Shown here one piece after another: positions 54,407 to 64,000 of a DNA stretch of 64,000 bases (within the stretch, counting starts at the first letter, position 1; the number at the start of each line of letters is the position of its first letter). Origin of the DNA: Rhodococcus opacus. GTDB taxonomy: Bacteria > Actinomycetota > Actinomycetes > Mycobacteriales > Mycobacteriaceae. The translations under genes were made by a program, and so were the position numbers. The stretch lies in contig NZ_JAAXPA010000002.1 of assembly GCF_012396235.1 (NCBI RefSeq), positions 364,726 to 428,725 on the forward strand. The letters are read 5' to 3'. The notes under the pieces are model-generated. The model was given only the letters and a program-made list of their open reading frames with translations. It did not search any database and had not been told where the DNA came from.

Positions 54407-57034
54407 ATGGCGCATGATCGCTGGGTGACCCATTCAGGTGAAGAATCCGGCCGGCCCACGATGCTTCCCATGCCCGGTGTTCCGGCACCGGCTCCGTCCG
54501 GCGCATCCGCGCAGGAAGTAGCCCCCACCGCCTCCGCCATGCGGCGGGTGCTGCGACGTGCCCGTGACGGCGCCACTCTGAACGTGGACGAGGCGACGAC
54601 CCTGCTGCAGGCCCGCGGCGACGACCTGACCGACCTGTGTTCGTCGGCGGCGAAGGTCCGGGACGCCGGGTTGCTGGCGGCGGGCAGACCCAAGGCTGTC
54701 ACGTACTCGCGTAAGGTGTTCATTCCCCTGACGCGGTTGTGCCGGGACAAGTGCCACTACTGCACGTTCGTCACCGTGCCCGGCAAGCTGCGGGCCGAGG
54801 GGCGCGGCGCGTATCTGGAACCGGACGAGGTGCTGGAGATCGCCCGGCAGGGCGCCGAATTGGGCTGCAAGGAAGCCCTCTTCACCCTGGGCGACCGTCC
54901 CGAGGATCGGTGGCCGGAGGCCAAGCAGTGGCTGGACGAGCGCGGCTACGATTCGACACTCGACTACCTGCGTGCGATGTCGATCCGGGTCCTCGAGGAG
55001 ACCGGGCTGCTGCCGCACCTGAACCCGGGTGTGATGAGCTGGGAGGAGATCTCCCGCCTCAAGCCGGTGGCTCCCTCGATGGGCATGATGCTCGAGACGA
55101 CGTCCACCCGGTTGTTCACCGACAAGGGCGAGTGCCACTACGGCAGCCCCGACAAGGATCCGGCGGTGCGGTTGCGCACACTCACCGACGCCGGCAGGTT
55201 GAGTGTGCCGTTCACGACGGGCATTCTGGTGGGCATCGGCGAGACCGTCCGGGAACGGGCGGAATCGATCATGGCGATCCGCAAGTCGCACAAGGCGTTC
55301 GGCCACGTTCAGGAAGTGATCGTCCAGAACTTCCTCGCCAAGCCCGACACCGCGATGCGCGACACCCCGGACGCGGGCCTCGAGGAGTTCCTCGCGACCA
55401 TCGCCGTGTCCCGGTTGCTGCTCGGCCCGGGGATGCGCATCCAGTCACCACCCAACCTGGTGTCGAACACCGAATGCCTGGCGCTGCTGGGTGCGGGTGT
55501 CGACGACTGGGGCGGCGTGTCGCCGCTGACCCCGGACCACGTGAACCCGGAGCGGCCGTGGCCGAACCTGGACACCCTGGCCGAGATCACCGCCGAGGCC
55601 GGGTTCGAGCTCACCGAGCGCACGGCGGCGCAGCCGCAGTTCGTGCTGGCCGGTTCGCCGTGGATCGATCCGCGGATCATCGGGCACGTGCAGGCCCTCG
55701 CCGACCCGCACACCGGGCTGGCACGGCCGGACACGATCCCGGTCGGGTTGCCGTGGCAGGAGCCGGACGAGTCGTGGGAGTCGGCGGGCCGGGTGGATCT
55801 GAATACCGAGATCGACACCGAGGGCCGCAACACCGAGACGCGCAGCGACCTCGGCAGCGCGTTCGGGGACTGGGAGACCGTCCGCGAGCAGGTGCTGGAG
55901 CTGAGCGGCCCGGTGCGGGTGGACACGGACGTCCTCGCGGCGTTGCGCAGCGCCGAGCGTGATCCGGCCGGATGCACCGACGACGAATACCTGGCGTTGG
56001 CCACGGCCGAGGGTCCGGGGCTCGAGGCGATGGTGGCGCTGGCGGATGCGCTCCGCAAGGACGCCGTCGGCGACGAGGTGACCTATGTGGTGAACCGGAA
56101 CATCAACTTCACCAACATCTGCTACACCGGGTGCCGTTTCTGCGCGTTCGCGCAGCGCAAGGGTGACGCGGATGCGTTCACGCTGTCCACCGGCGAGGTC
56201 GCGGACCGGGCCTGGGAGGCCCACGTCGCGGGCGCGACCGAGGTCTGCATGCAGGGTGGCATCGACCCGGAGCTCCCGGTCACCGGGTACGCCGATCTGG
56301 TGCGTGCGGTGAAGGCGCGGGTGCCGTCGATGCACGTGCACGCGTTCAGCCCGATGGAGATCGTCAACGGCGCCTCCCGCGGCGGGCAGAGCATCCGGGA
56401 CTGGTTGACGGAACTGCGCGAGGCCGGCCTCGACACCATTCCCGGCACGGCCGCGGAAATCCTCGACGACGAGGTCCGCTGGGTGCTCACCAAGGGCAAG
56501 CTGCCCACCGCCACCTGGATCGAGGTGGTGACCACCGCACACGAGCTGGGTCTGCGGTCGAGTTCGACGATGATGTACGGCCACGTCGACAACCCGAAGC
56601 ACTGGGTCGGGCATCTGCGGGTGCTGCGCGGAATCCAGGACCGGACAGGCGGATTCACCGAATTCGTCCCCCTGCCCTTCGTGCATCAGAGTGCGCCGCT
56701 GTATCTGGCGGGCGCGTCCCGTCCGGGCCCGACCAACCGTGACAACCGGGCCGTCCACGCCCTGGCCCGGATCATGCTGCACGGGCGGATCCCGAACATC
56801 CAGACCAGCTGGGTCAAGCTGGGTGTCACCGGTACCCAGGTGATGTTGCAGGGCGGCGCCAACGACCTCGGCGGCACCCTGATGGAGGAGACCATCTCCC
56901 GGATGGCGGGTTCGGAGCACGGATCCGAGAAGACCGTCGCCGAACTGCGGGCCATCGCCGAGGGAATCGGCCGCCCGGCCCGCGAACGCACCACGACACA
57001 CGCCCGACGCGAGGGAAGGACACCGGCCGCATGA
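54407..57034 (+). CDS. fbiC: FO synthase FbiC (fused CofG/CofH, coenzyme F420)
   Basis: 875 residues, a two-domain radical SAM enzyme that makes the 7,8-didemethyl-8-hydroxy-5-deazariboflavin (FO) chromophore of F420 from tyrosine and a pyrimidine. Both CxxxCxxC motifs are visible: CRDKCHYC (C112, C116, C119) in the CofG half and CYTGCRFC (C572, C576, C579) in the CofH half. The start is uncertain: ATG 54407, GTG 54425 or ATG 54461, the last closest to the mycobacterial N terminus. The stop overlaps the next gene (ATGA). Confidence 0.95.
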   Translation: MAHDRWVTHSGEESGRPTMLPMPGVPAPAPSGASAQEVAPTASAMRRVLRRARDGATLNVDEATTLLQARGDDLTDLCSSAAKVRDAGLLAAGRPKAVTYSRKVFIPLTRLCRDKCHYCTFVTVPGKLRAEGRGAYLEPDEVLEIARQGAELGCKEALFTLGDRPEDRWPEAKQWLDERGYDSTLDYLRAMSIRVLEETGLLPHLNPGVMSWEEISRLKPVAPSMGMMLETTSTRLFTDKGECHYGSPDKDPAVRLRTLTDAGRLSVPFTTGILVGIGETVRERAESIMAIRKSHKAFGHVQEVIVQNFLAKPDTAMRDTPDAGLEEFLATIAVSRLLLGPGMRIQSPPNLVSNTECLALLGAGVDDWGGVSPLTPDHVNPERPWPNLDTLAEITAEAGFELTERTAAQPQFVLAGSPWIDPRIIGHVQALADPHTGLARPDTIPVGLPWQEPDESWESAGRVDLNTEIDTEGRNTETRSDLGSAFGDWETVREQVLELSGPVRVDTDVLAALRSAERDPAGCTDDEYLALATAEGPGLEAMVALADALRKDAVGDEVTYVVNRNINFTNICYTGCRFCAFAQRKGDADAFTLSTGEVADRAWEAHVAGATEVCMQGGIDPELPVTGYADLVRAVKARVPSMHVHAFSPMEIVNGASRGGQSIRDWLTELREAGLDTIPGTAAEILDDEVRWVLTKGKLPTATWIEVVTTAHELGLRSSSTMMYGHVDNPKHWVGHLRVLRGIQDRTGGFTEFVPLPFVHQSAPLYLAGASRPGPTNRDNRAVHALARIMLHGRIPNIQTSWVKLGVTGTQVMLQGGANDLGGTLMEETISRMAGSEHGSEKTVAELRAIAEGIGRPARERTTTHARREGRTPAA

Positions 57035-57798
57035 GCGAGACGGACCGGCTGGGCGACGACCAGGTCGTCACCATCCTGGATCGTGCCGCACGGGGCATCA
57101 ACCCCGTGCTCGATCTGGCTCTCACGGATCCGTTCGGCATCAAGAGCCGGACGTTCACCCCGACAGCGGAGGACCGGAGCGCCGCGGAGGCGCTGCTCGA
57201 CGTCATCGCCTGGGTTCTCGACACCGTCCAGTTCCCGGGGACGGCGTCGTGGGAGAAGGCGAGCGACGACGAGCGGGCCCAGTGGTGGGTGACGCGGATC
57301 GGTGCGCTGAACACGATCGCGGTCGCGTTCCCGGGCATCTTCGGTGTGCTGCTCAATCGGCTCCCGATCCAGGACGTGCTCGGGTTCGCGAATCAGGCCG
57401 TCGTTCTCGTCGCCGTCGCCCGGGAACACGGCGTGACGAACCGGTTCGACCAGGTGGACCTGCTGGCGTCCGTACTCTGCCGGCGTGAGACGGATGCGCC
57501 GGCGGTGCTCGCCGGCACGGCGCGATCCGATTCCGCGGACGGCGAGTCGGGGTGGCTCCCGTTCGCGCTGATCGGCGCGCTGTGGCGCACCGCCCGCACC
57601 GTGCGCGCGCTCAGTGACGAACTCGACAAGCGTCCTGGGCCGGGCTCGACCTACTCGTTGCTGGGGAACATCCCGGTGGTCGGTGTGGTGGCCGGGTACC
57701 TCGGAGAACGGGGCGCGCTGGTGAGAGCTGCGAAAGCGGGCGAGCAGTGGATCGCGTCCCGGGCGCGGCTGACCGCGGCGGTGCGCCGGGTCAGGTAA
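57031..57798 (+). CDS. Conserved hypothetical coupled to fbiC
   Basis: 255 residues, mostly helical with a hydrophobic stretch around 100-120 ([20 protein letters not shown]) and a Gly-rich segment near the end ([19 protein letters not shown]) that may contact membrane. ATG overlaps the fbiC stop, so it is translated with fbiC and may serve F420 or deazaflavin metabolism; that is inference. I do not recognise a family. Confidence 0.6.
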   Translation: MSETDRLGDDQVVTILDRAARGINPVLDLALTDPFGIKSRTFTPTAEDRSAAEALLDVIAWVLDTVQFPGTASWEKASDDERAQWWVTRIGALNTIAVAFPGIFGVLLNRLPIQDVLGFANQAVVLVAVAREHGVTNRFDQVDLLASVLCRRETDAPAVLAGTARSDSADGESGWLPFALIGALWRTARTVRALSDELDKRPGPGSTYSLLGNIPVVGVVAGYLGERGALVRAAKAGEQWIASRARLTAAVRRVR

Positions 57799-57906
57799 CC
57801 CTCACCGCAGAGAGGCCCGCCGGGCAGGCGATAATAGTTTCTTCCGCGGGGTACAAGCGGCCCGTACCTCGTGCTTACTCGTGTCAGAAAGGCAGGGAGA
57901 GCGGCA

Positions 57907-58230
57907 GTGCCCTACACGATTGCTGAACCGTGCGTGGATGTGTTGGACAAGGCGTGTATCGAGGAATGCCCTGTCGACTGCATCTACGAGGGCGGACGGA
58001 TGCTCTACATCCATCCGGACGAATGCGTGGACTGCGGCGCCTGTGAACCCGTCTGCCCCGTCGAGGCCATCTTCTACGAAGACGACGTCCCGGACCAGTG
58101 GAACGGCTACATCGCCGCGAACGTCGACTTCTTCGACGACCTCGGTTCCCCCGGTGGCGCGGCGAAGCTGGGCAAGGTCGACTACGACCCGCCGTTCGTC
58201 AAGGCTCTGCCCCCCATGGGCGAGGACTAG
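57907..58230 (+). CDS. fdxC: 7Fe (3Fe-4S/4Fe-4S) ferredoxin FdxC
   Basis: 107 residues from GTG 57907, preceded by GGGAGA. The [3Fe-4S]/[4Fe-4S] ligands are C-x7-C-x3-C in the first half ([13 protein letters not shown], then PVDC) and [12 protein letters not shown] in the second. It is a low-potential electron carrier. The order fdxC-aminotransferase matches M. tuberculosis Rv1177-Rv1178. The aminotransferase starts 2 bp after the stop. Confidence 0.94.
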   Translation: MPYTIAEPCVDVLDKACIEECPVDCIYEGGRMLYIHPDECVDCGACEPVCPVEAIFYEDDVPDQWNGYIAANVDFFDDLGSPGGAAKLGKVDYDPPFVKALPPMGED

Positions 58231-58232
58231 AT

Positions 58233-59333
58233 GTGCCTCGAATCCCGGTAGCAAAAGCACTTCCCGACTTTCCGTGGGACTCGCTCGAGTCGGCGAAGGC
58301 GAAAGCCTTCGCCCACCCGGGTGGCATCGTCAACCTCTCGGTGGGGACCCCGGTCGATCCGGTCGCCCCGATCATCCAGGACGCGCTGACCGCGGTCGCC
58401 GCGGTTCCGGGATATCCGACGACGCACGGCACCGAAGAGCTGCGGAGCGCCGCGGTGGAGGCGCTGCGTCGCCGCTACGGAATCACCGGCATCGATCCGG
58501 CTGCGGTGCTGCCCGCGATCGGCACGAAGGAGCTCATCGCCTGGCTGCCACGCCTTCTCGGGCTCGGCGCCGACGACCTCGTCGTCATTCCGGAGCTGGC
58601 GTACCCGACCTACGAGGTCGGTGCGCTCCTCGCCGGTGCGCGGGTGATCCGGGCCGATGGTCTCAACCGGCTCGGCCCGGAGGGCGCGTCGCTGATCTTC
58701 GTGAACTCGCCGTCCAACCCCACCGGCAAGGTGCTCGGTCTCGAGCATCTGCGCAAGGTGGTCGACTGGGCGCGTCGCCGCGGCGCGATCGTGGCGTCCG
58801 ACGAGTGCTACCTGGGATTGAGCTGGGAGGGCGAAGCCCTCTCGATCCTCGATGAGCGGGTGAACGACGGCGATCTCACCGGGCTCCTCGCGGTGCACTC
58901 TCTGTCGAAGACGTCCAACCTCGCGAGTTACCGCGCGGGGTTCGTCACCGGTGACCCGGCGTTGGTGGCCGAACTTCTCGAGGTCCGCAAGCACGCGGGC
59001 ATGATGGTGCCGTTGCCGATCCAGTCGGCGATGACCGCTGCACTCAGCGACGACGACCACGAGAACGAGCAGCGTGAGCGGTACCGCCGTCGCCGCGAGA
59101 TCCTTCTCGCAGCGGTGCGCGGCGCCGGATTCACCGTCGACAACTCCGAAGCCGGGCTGTACCTGTGGGCGACCCGCGGCGAAGCCTGCCGGGACACCGT
59201 CGAGTGGTTCGCCGAGCGGGGCATTCTCGTGGCACCGGGCGAGTTCTACGGTCCCGGCGGCGGCACCCACGTGCGCATCGCCCTCACGGCCAGCGACGAA
59301 CGAATCGCGGCCGCGGCCGAACGACTGGCCTGA
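58233..59333 (+). CDS. dapC: PLP-dependent aminotransferase, probable N-succinyl-DAP aminotransferase
   Basis: 366 residues from GTG 58233, aspartate-aminotransferase fold type I. NSPSNPTG is at 158-165, the PLP lysine K226 in HSLSKTSNL and the substrate-binding Arg in GGTHVRIAL. The corynebacterial and mycobacterial genes in this position are annotated DapC of lysine/DAP biosynthesis; I infer the same from position and family, but close aminotransferases could act on other amino acids. Confidence 0.8.
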   Translation: MPRIPVAKALPDFPWDSLESAKAKAFAHPGGIVNLSVGTPVDPVAPIIQDALTAVAAVPGYPTTHGTEELRSAAVEALRRRYGITGIDPAAVLPAIGTKELIAWLPRLLGLGADDLVVIPELAYPTYEVGALLAGARVIRADGLNRLGPEGASLIFVNSPSNPTGKVLGLEHLRKVVDWARRRGAIVASDECYLGLSWEGEALSILDERVNDGDLTGLLAVHSLSKTSNLASYRAGFVTGDPALVAELLEVRKHAGMMVPLPIQSAMTAALSDDDHENEQRERYRRRREILLAAVRGAGFTVDNSEAGLYLWATRGEACRDTVEWFAERGILVAPGEFYGPGGGTHVRIALTASDERIAAAAERLA

Positions 59334-59378
59334 CCCGAGTCGGCCCGAGCGGCGCGGTCACGGTGAAAGTATTGGGCC

Positions 59379-60272
59379 GTGACCCTCGACGACGTCGCCG
59401 ACGAACTGTACGGCCTGGACCCCGGTGAGTTCGTCGAGGCGCGCACCGCGCAGGTGACCGCGGCGCGGGAGAACAAGGACCGCGCATTGGCAGCCGAGAT
59501 CGGGAAGCTGCGGAAGCCGACGGTCGTCGGCTGGCTCGTCAACCTGCTCGCCCGCGAGCTGCCCGACGAGGTCGACGCGCTCCTCACCCTCGGTGACGCT
59601 CTCCGCGACGCGCAGCGACACCTGTCCGGCTCGGACCTTCGGCGACTGAACACGCAACGGCAGCAAGTAGTGCGCGCGTTGGCGCGCAAGGCCGGTGAAC
59701 TCGCTGCCGAGCGGGGCCGGACAGTCGGGGAGGACGCGCTGCGGGATGTCGGTCAGACGCTGCACGCCGCTCTCGCCGACGCCGAGACCGCCGAACAGGT
59801 GCGGCGCGGCCGGGTGGTGACGGCGGCGAGCTACAGCGGTTTCGGTCCGGCCGGACTCACCGTCGTCCAGGGAAAGACCGCGAAGAAAGGAGGGAAGTCC
59901 GAACCCACCCCCACGCCTCCGGCCGAGAAGTCGGGGAAGACGTCGAAGAAGAAGTCGCCGGAGCGCGACCGCGCCGCCGAACGGGCGGCGGTCGGGGCCG
60001 AACTGGCGGACGCCACGTCCCGGGCCGACGAGGTCCGCGGCGAACTGAACGACGCGAGAACGGAACTGGAGCAGGCACGGTCGACGCTGACGGAGATCGA
60101 CCACCGGATCGAGGAACTGCGCGCCGAAGTCGAACATGCCGAGCAGGAGCGGCAGTTCACCCGGAACGCGGAGAAGGCGTCGGCGGAGGCGGTGCATCGG
60201 GGGGAGCGAGACCTCGACGCGGCGGAGCGGCGCGTCGAGGAAGCCCGGCGCGCGGTCGACGATCTCGGCTGA
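59379..60272 (+). CDS. Hypothetical coiled-coil protein
   Basis: 297 residues. The N-terminal ~120 residues form a helical domain (LRKPTVVGWLVNLLARELPDEV), the middle (160-200) is Lys/Pro/Ser-rich and probably disordered, and the C-terminal ~100 residues are a long charged coiled coil (ELAD..., EELRAEVEHAEQERQ). No family is recognised. Similar basic-linker proteins may organise DNA or the envelope, but this is only a guess. Confidence 0.6.
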   Translation: MTLDDVADELYGLDPGEFVEARTAQVTAARENKDRALAAEIGKLRKPTVVGWLVNLLARELPDEVDALLTLGDALRDAQRHLSGSDLRRLNTQRQQVVRALARKAGELAAERGRTVGEDALRDVGQTLHAALADAETAEQVRRGRVVTAASYSGFGPAGLTVVQGKTAKKGGKSEPTPTPPAEKSGKTSKKKSPERDRAAERAAVGAELADATSRADEVRGELNDARTELEQARSTLTEIDHRIEELRAEVEHAEQERQFTRNAEKASAEAVHRGERDLDAAERRVEEARRAVDDLG

Positions 60273-60290
60273 GGACGTCCCGGATCCTTG

Positions 60291-60618
60291 ACCTGCAGCT
60301 CACTCGAGGTCTACAACGCCGCCACGACCACGATCGACATCCAGGGATACAACATGGCGGCGAGCCGCAAGTTCCGCAACGTCGCCGACAACGGGAAGGT
60401 GGCGTTCGTCGTGGACGACGTGCCGTCCGTCGACCCGTGGCGGGTCCGCTGTGTCGAAATCCGCGGGCGCGCCGAGGCACTCGACGCCGAGGCGGCCCAG
60501 GCGAACGATCTCGGCGGACCGACCATTCGCATCCACCCCGAACGGATCATCAGTTTCGGACTCGGCGCCACCGACCAAGGACGTCCATCAACTCGTGTCG
60601 AACGCCCGCGACGTGTAA
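60291..60618 (+). pseudogene. Broken PPOX/F420-dependent flavin-type oxidoreductase remnant
   Basis: The sequence TTTIDIQGYNMAASRKFRN, then VAFVVDDVPSVDPWRVRCVEIRG is the middle of a pyridoxamine-5-phosphate-oxidase-fold protein of the F420-dependent kind. About 35 N-terminal residues are missing, with no plausible start in frame. At 60561-60565 the frame shifts (net -2 or +1) and the normal C terminus DVHQLVSNARDV continues in the next frame to the stop at 60616. It is followed by the mobile-element debris. Confidence 0.75.
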
Positions 60619-60768
60619 GGCGCAAACTAGGCGGAGTTGCATCCGATGACGCATTCGACGCTTTCGAAGTAGGACGCAGTCACAGCGTAGTCCGAGGCCC
60701 GACTCCGAGGAACGCCGTCACGCGGCGCCCATTCCACCAGCATTTTGGGTGTTGTCTTACATGCCGCA
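60619..60768. other. Non-coding debris before the recombinase
   Basis: 150 bp with no recognisable gene. It joins the broken oxidoreductase to the recombinase remnant and probably marks an insertion or deletion boundary. Confidence 0.4.
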
Positions 60769-61575
60769 ATGATTCTATGCATCGTGGCCGACACGGCGGA
60801 TCGCCCCGGTGTCGCACACTTGGTCCTCGCACCCGGTGTCGCACACTTGGACCCGGAGACGACGGTATTCGGTGCGATGTTGGACGGGTGGGCGGCGCAG
60901 CAGTGCGCCCGTTTCCTCCAGCCCGCGACGATCGAGCAGCGGCGCGCCTTGTTACGACGGCTTGCCGAGTTCACCAACGACTATCCGTGGAACTGGCAGT
61001 GCGCGGACCTCGAGGAGTTCATCGCCAGTTGTCGTCGCGGCACGAAACCGATCGTGGTGTCCACGGCGCGGATCTATGAGATCACGCTGCGCCAGTTCCT
61101 CACATATGTCACCGATCCCCGCTACGGGTGGCCGCAGGAATGCCGGGATCGTTTTGGTGTCGCGCCGAGACAACTGCTGCACGAGGAAAATTCGATCGTG
61201 CGTGTCACCGAACACGAGGGTGACCCGCGTCGGCGGCCGTCGACCTACGATGAGATCCAGGCCCTGTTCGACGCGGCCGACGCTCGGGTCGAGCAGATCC
61301 GCGCGCACCACCGCAAGGGTGCGGCCGCCGCGATGCGGGACGCCGCTCTGCTCAAATCGGTGTACGCGTTCGGGATTCGTCGTCGCGAAGCATGGGGGCT
61401 GGACCTGGCCGATTTGCGGCACAACCCGAAGGCCCCGCAGTTCGGTCGGTTCGGCGCGCTGTTCGTGCGCTGGGGAAAGTCTTCTCGGGGCAGCCCACCG
61501 AAGCGGTGGACGGTGCTGACGGTTCCGGAGATGGACTGGATCGTGCCCGTGCTCGAGCAGTGGTGCACCGAGGTG
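60769..61575 (+). pseudogene. Tyrosine recombinase (phage integrase family) remnant
   Basis: The frame starting at ATG 60769 encodes a core-binding domain (TIEQRRALLRRLAEFTNDYP, then W-N-W-Q) and the first half of a catalytic domain: the box-I Arg (KSVYAFGIRRREAWGLDLAD) and the beta-hairpin Lys (WGKSSRGSPPKRW). After PVLEQW at about 61562 the protein turns into low-complexity Pro/Ser and the box-II H-x-x-R and Tyr are absent. The catalytic domain is therefore truncated. The enzyme resembles recombinases carried by actinobacterial transposon-like elements. Confidence 0.75.
60804..60850. repeat. Direct repeat in the recombinase remnant
   Basis: CCCGGTGTCGCACACTTGG occurs at about 60804-60822 and again at 60832-60850, a 28-bp period. 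The first copy extends the N terminus of the recombinase by nine codons and was probably created by a tandem duplication. Confidence 0.6.
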
Positions 61576-61787
61576 CCCTGGGCACCAACGCCGTCAACCG
61601 CACCGAGTACCACCTGCGGCGCCGCGACCTCGCCAGTCCACTCGCCGATGTCCGTGGCCCCGCCGGGCGCACCCGCGCGATCGCCACCGCCATCCGCACC
61701 GGCCTCGCTCGAGGCCAGGGCTCCGAGGGCATTGAGGCCCGGATCCGGGCTGCCGAAGCCGCAGGCCTGCCCCTCACACTCTGGTAG
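61563..61787 (+). pseudogene. 3' fragment of an unidentified mobile-element gene
   Basis: In the frame +1 to the recombinase, HRGALGTNAVNRTEYHLRRR, then a helical, Gly/Ala/Arg-rich tail ending in GLPLTLW runs to a stop at 61785. It has no start or N terminus of its own; it is most likely the 3' end of a different gene joined to the recombinase by deletion. Confidence 0.45.
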
Positions 61788-61888
61788 AGAACACCCTACG
61801 GGCACACTGCCCGCCCGGTGTGTGCGGCGCTGCCCGGATCTCCCGGTTGCACAGGGTCAGGCTGCCGAGTCGGTAGCCCTCGAACAGG

Positions 61889-62041
61889 GTGCGGGTGGAG
61901 TCGCATTGGGCTCAACTCGCGGCCGACCTCACCCGTGAACGCGAACGCATACAGCGGCAGATCGCCGACCTACAGACCTCGCTGAAATCCCTCGACCGCG
62001 TGATCGACGCCGCCACCCAACCCGACGACGAATCAGACTGA
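61889..62041 (+). pseudogene. Coiled-coil tail fragment (MerR/TnpC-like)
   Basis: ESHWAQLAADLTRERERIQR, then a leucine-spaced helix and an acidic end, runs to a stop at 62039-62041. In-frame TAG 61874 lies just upstream. The pattern resembles the C-terminal dimerisation coil of MerR-type regulators or the small third protein of recombinase-type transposons. As it lacks any N-terminal domain it is taken as a remnant. Confidence 0.4.
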
Positions 62042-62256
62042 ACTCCTCTCGCGAGACCCTGTCGAGCACCTTGTCAGTGCCTTAGATGCCCGGACGCGCC
62101 TCACAACGTGTTTGTCATTCCGTTCGCAGGACGAATCATCCTAAATGCGAGCTGGTTTCATGGCCAGCGGATTCGCCACCGAAGTTCGGGCAGCCTGTGG
62201 GGGAACCGTGGCCGAGCCCGTGGTGTGGAGACACCACGGGCTCGGCATACGCGCAG
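62042..62256. other. Spacer after the element scar
   Basis: No gene visible; contains the hairpin at 62211-62246. The remainder is unremarkable. Confidence 0.5.
62211..62246 (-). terminator. Terminator hairpin of the MFS gene
   Basis: A perfect 16-bp inverted repeat (GCCGAGCCCGTGGTGT with its complement) around GGAG. It lies 10 bp beyond the stop codon of the reverse-strand MFS gene and seals it from the element scar. Confidence 0.8.
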
Positions 62257-63603
62257 TTATTGATTGCGGCTGTATTCGGCGGCTCGAAGCTGGTTCTTGA
62301 GCGCCAGAAGCACCAACGCAGCGGCGAGCATGACGGCACCGACTACCCAGAGTCCAGCGCGGGAGTTGCCGGTGAGGTCGAGTAGCCATCCCGTCATGTA
62401 CGGCGCTGCCAGGCCTGCGGTGGCGCCCACGGTATTGACCAGTGCAATGCCGGCCGCCGCGCCTGCTCCGGTGAGGAAGGAGGACGGCAGGTACCAGAAG
62501 ACCGGGAATGCAGCGAAGATCCCGATCGCCGTGATCGAGATGACGACCATCGCCGCCATCGGTGAGTGCATGTAGAGCGCCACCGGGATGCTCACCGCGG
62601 CGAGAAGCATGGGGAAAAATACATGCCAGACTCTTTCATTCTTGCGGTCGGAATGCCGCGACCAGAAGAACATGGCGATGGCACCGGCGGTGAACGGCAC
62701 CGCGACGATCAGTCCGGTCTCGAAGACGGAGAAACTGGTGTCGAAGGTCTCGGCGAAACCGGCGACGATGGTGGGGAGGAAGAAGGACAGAGCGAAGAGG
62801 CCGTATCCCAATCCGAAGTAGATGACACCCAACGCCCACACCTTGGGGTCGCGCAGGCTCTGCCGGGCCGAGCCGTGACCCTCCGGCGTCCCGGCTTGTT
62901 CGGCGGTCATGGTGGTATCGAGCCAATCCCGTTCGGGGGTGGTGAGCCACTGAGCCTGGCGGGGCCGGTCCGTCAGGTAGAACCACGCGACGATGCCGAG
63001 CAGGACGGTGGGGATTCCCTGAACGAGGAACAAGACCTGCCAGCCGGCCAGGCCGAGGAACCCGTCCGCGTATTGGACGATGGCGCCGGAGAGGGGGGCA
63101 CCCAATGCCTGGGAGATGGGGAGGGCGAGCATGAAGATGCCGGTGAGGCGGACACGCATCGCGCGGGGGAACCACCACGTCAGGTACAGGATGACGCCGG
63201 GGAAGAAGCCCGCCTCGGCGATGCCGAGCGCGATTCGGGCGATATAGAGCCACGTGGCGCTGGGCACGAAGGCCATCAGTGCGGCGACCAACCCCCAGCT
63301 CACCATGATCCGGGCGATCCACCGGCGGGCGCCGAAGCGGTTCAGAGCGAGATTGCTGGGCACTTCGAAGAAGACGTATCCGATGAAGAAGAGCCCGCTG
63401 GCGAGTCCGTACATCGTGTCGGTGAGCCCGAGGTCCTCGCTCATCGTGAGCTTCGCGAAGCCGATGTTGGTGCGGTCGAGGTAGTTCAAGAAGTACGCGA
63501 GCGCGAGGAACGGGATGAGCCGCAGCGCTACCTTGCGCATCACCCGGTCTTGCATCGTGGTGTCGTCGGGCACCGAGGGTGACTTTCGAACGTTGGAAAT
63601 CAT
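62257..63603 (-). CDS. MFS transporter, anion:cation symporter (ACS) family
   Basis: 448 residues with twelve membrane helices, starting at ATG 63603 with a strong SD (AGGAGG, nine nt upstream); the open frame further upstream has no content. The first helix has LALAYFLNYLDRTNIGFAKL, the classic ACS-family signature, and the central loop carries TDRPRQAQWLTTPER. ACS members import organic anions such as hydroxyphenylacetate, phthalate, vanillate or tartrate. No catabolic gene is in the window to indicate the substrate. Confidence 0.88.
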   Translation of the reverse strand: MISNVRKSPSVPDDTTMQDRVMRKVALRLIPFLALAYFLNYLDRTNIGFAKLTMSEDLGLTDTMYGLASGLFFIGYVFFEVPSNLALNRFGARRWIARIMVSWGLVAALMAFVPSATWLYIARIALGIAEAGFFPGVILYLTWWFPRAMRVRLTGIFMLALPISQALGAPLSGAIVQYADGFLGLAGWQVLFLVQGIPTVLLGIVAWFYLTDRPRQAQWLTTPERDWLDTTMTAEQAGTPEGHGSARQSLRDPKVWALGVIYFGLGYGLFALSFFLPTIVAGFAETFDTSFSVFETGLIVAVPFTAGAIAMFFWSRHSDRKNERVWHVFFPMLLAAVSIPVALYMHSPMAAMVVISITAIGIFAAFPVFWYLPSSFLTGAGAAAGIALVNTVGATAGLAAPYMTGWLLDLTGNSRAGLWVVGAVMLAAALVLLALKNQLRAAEYSRNQ

Positions 63604-63769
63604 GGGGAGCAACCTCCTAATAGGTGTCCTCGCATAAGCGGCCTCGGAGCGCCGATCGGCTGCGGCCGCGTCCTGGAATTCCCCCCTCGAGCGGAAAGAT
63701 GGCCGGCCCCTCACCGGGTTACAGGGCCACAGTCGCAAGACGCCACGACCTTTCAACAGGTGTTGACTT

Positions 63770-63815
63770 CTTGTGACCCGCGACCGAGGCCGTAGACGCG
63801 GTCACGGGTCACAAG
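63770..63815. terminator. Terminator hairpin after ilvC
   Basis: A 17-bp inverted repeat (CTTGTGACCCGCGACCG with its complement) with one mismatch and a 12-nt loop, between the reverse-strand ilvC stop and the upstream region of the MFS gene. Confidence 0.65.
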
Positions 63816-63830
63816 AACGCCGGTAGGGAT

Positions 63831-64000
<170 letters not shown>

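Noticed and set aside
61575..61938. C-terminal continuation of the recombinase frame
   Set aside because: After 61562 the frame turns into Pro/Ser/Ala low complexity while another frame (61563-61787) has protein-like content; it is a fusion artefact.

Overview
The window is a high-GC (roughly two thirds G+C) chromosomal segment of a mycolic-acid actinobacterium, most likely a Rhodococcus of the jostii/opacus type. The evidence is the gene content: mycothiol (mshB), phosphatidylinositol mannoside/LAM (pimE, lpqW) and coenzyme F420 (fbiC) genes, a complete nuoA-N operon preceded by a receiver-like gene as I remember it from Mycobacterium tuberculosis (Rv3143, then Rv3145-Rv3158), and a second block that follows the M. 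tuberculosis order pimE-phhB-mutT2 ... typA-lpqW ... mshB-Rv1171-like ... fbiC ... fdxC-aminotransferase. The assignment rests on remembered gene order and protein resemblance, not on a search.

Layout. 1-12 kb: a cut-off PhoD-like phosphatase, a DUF4287 protein, htpG, an SDR, a mug glycosylase, a small membrane protein, an acyl-CoA dehydrogenase, a methyltransferase, a YkuD-type secreted protein, class I fumarase, a CPBP protease and an alpha/beta hydrolase. 12-20 kb: a 45-residue protein reminiscent of small helical porins with its own promoter, SD and terminator, an OmpA-like lipoprotein, an old-yellow-enzyme reductase, an amidohydrolase overlapping a CLC channel, a solitary Mrr-type nuclease and a beta-lactamase-fold hydrolase. 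19.9-36.8 kb: a degenerate receiver protein and the 14-gene NADH dehydrogenase I operon. 36.9-42 kb: a Tat-exported DUF1906 protein, an NTF2-like protein, a MarR regulator behind a 33-bp palindrome, a protein built on a strict Ser-x-x triplet, a secreted protein and pimE. 42-60 kb: housekeeping and cofactor genes. 60.3-62.1 kb: a scar with a broken F420/PPOX-type oxidoreductase and a wrecked tyrosine recombinase. 62.2-64 kb: an MFS transporter and the 3' end of ilvC.

The most unusual signal is a repeat present three times in the nuo operon, at the nuoB/C, nuoD/E and nuoF/G junctions. Each copy has a conserved loop carrying a purine-rich SD and the GTG start of the next gene at the same offset (47-48 nt), closed by stems whose sequences differ between copies while base pairing is kept. 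It looks like a portable, structured translation-initiation cassette that also writes the first ~20 codons of NuoC, NuoE and NuoG. Other points of interest are the (Ser-x-x)22 protein, several very small genes (24, 45, 52, 58, 61 residues), and palindromes without an assigned regulator.
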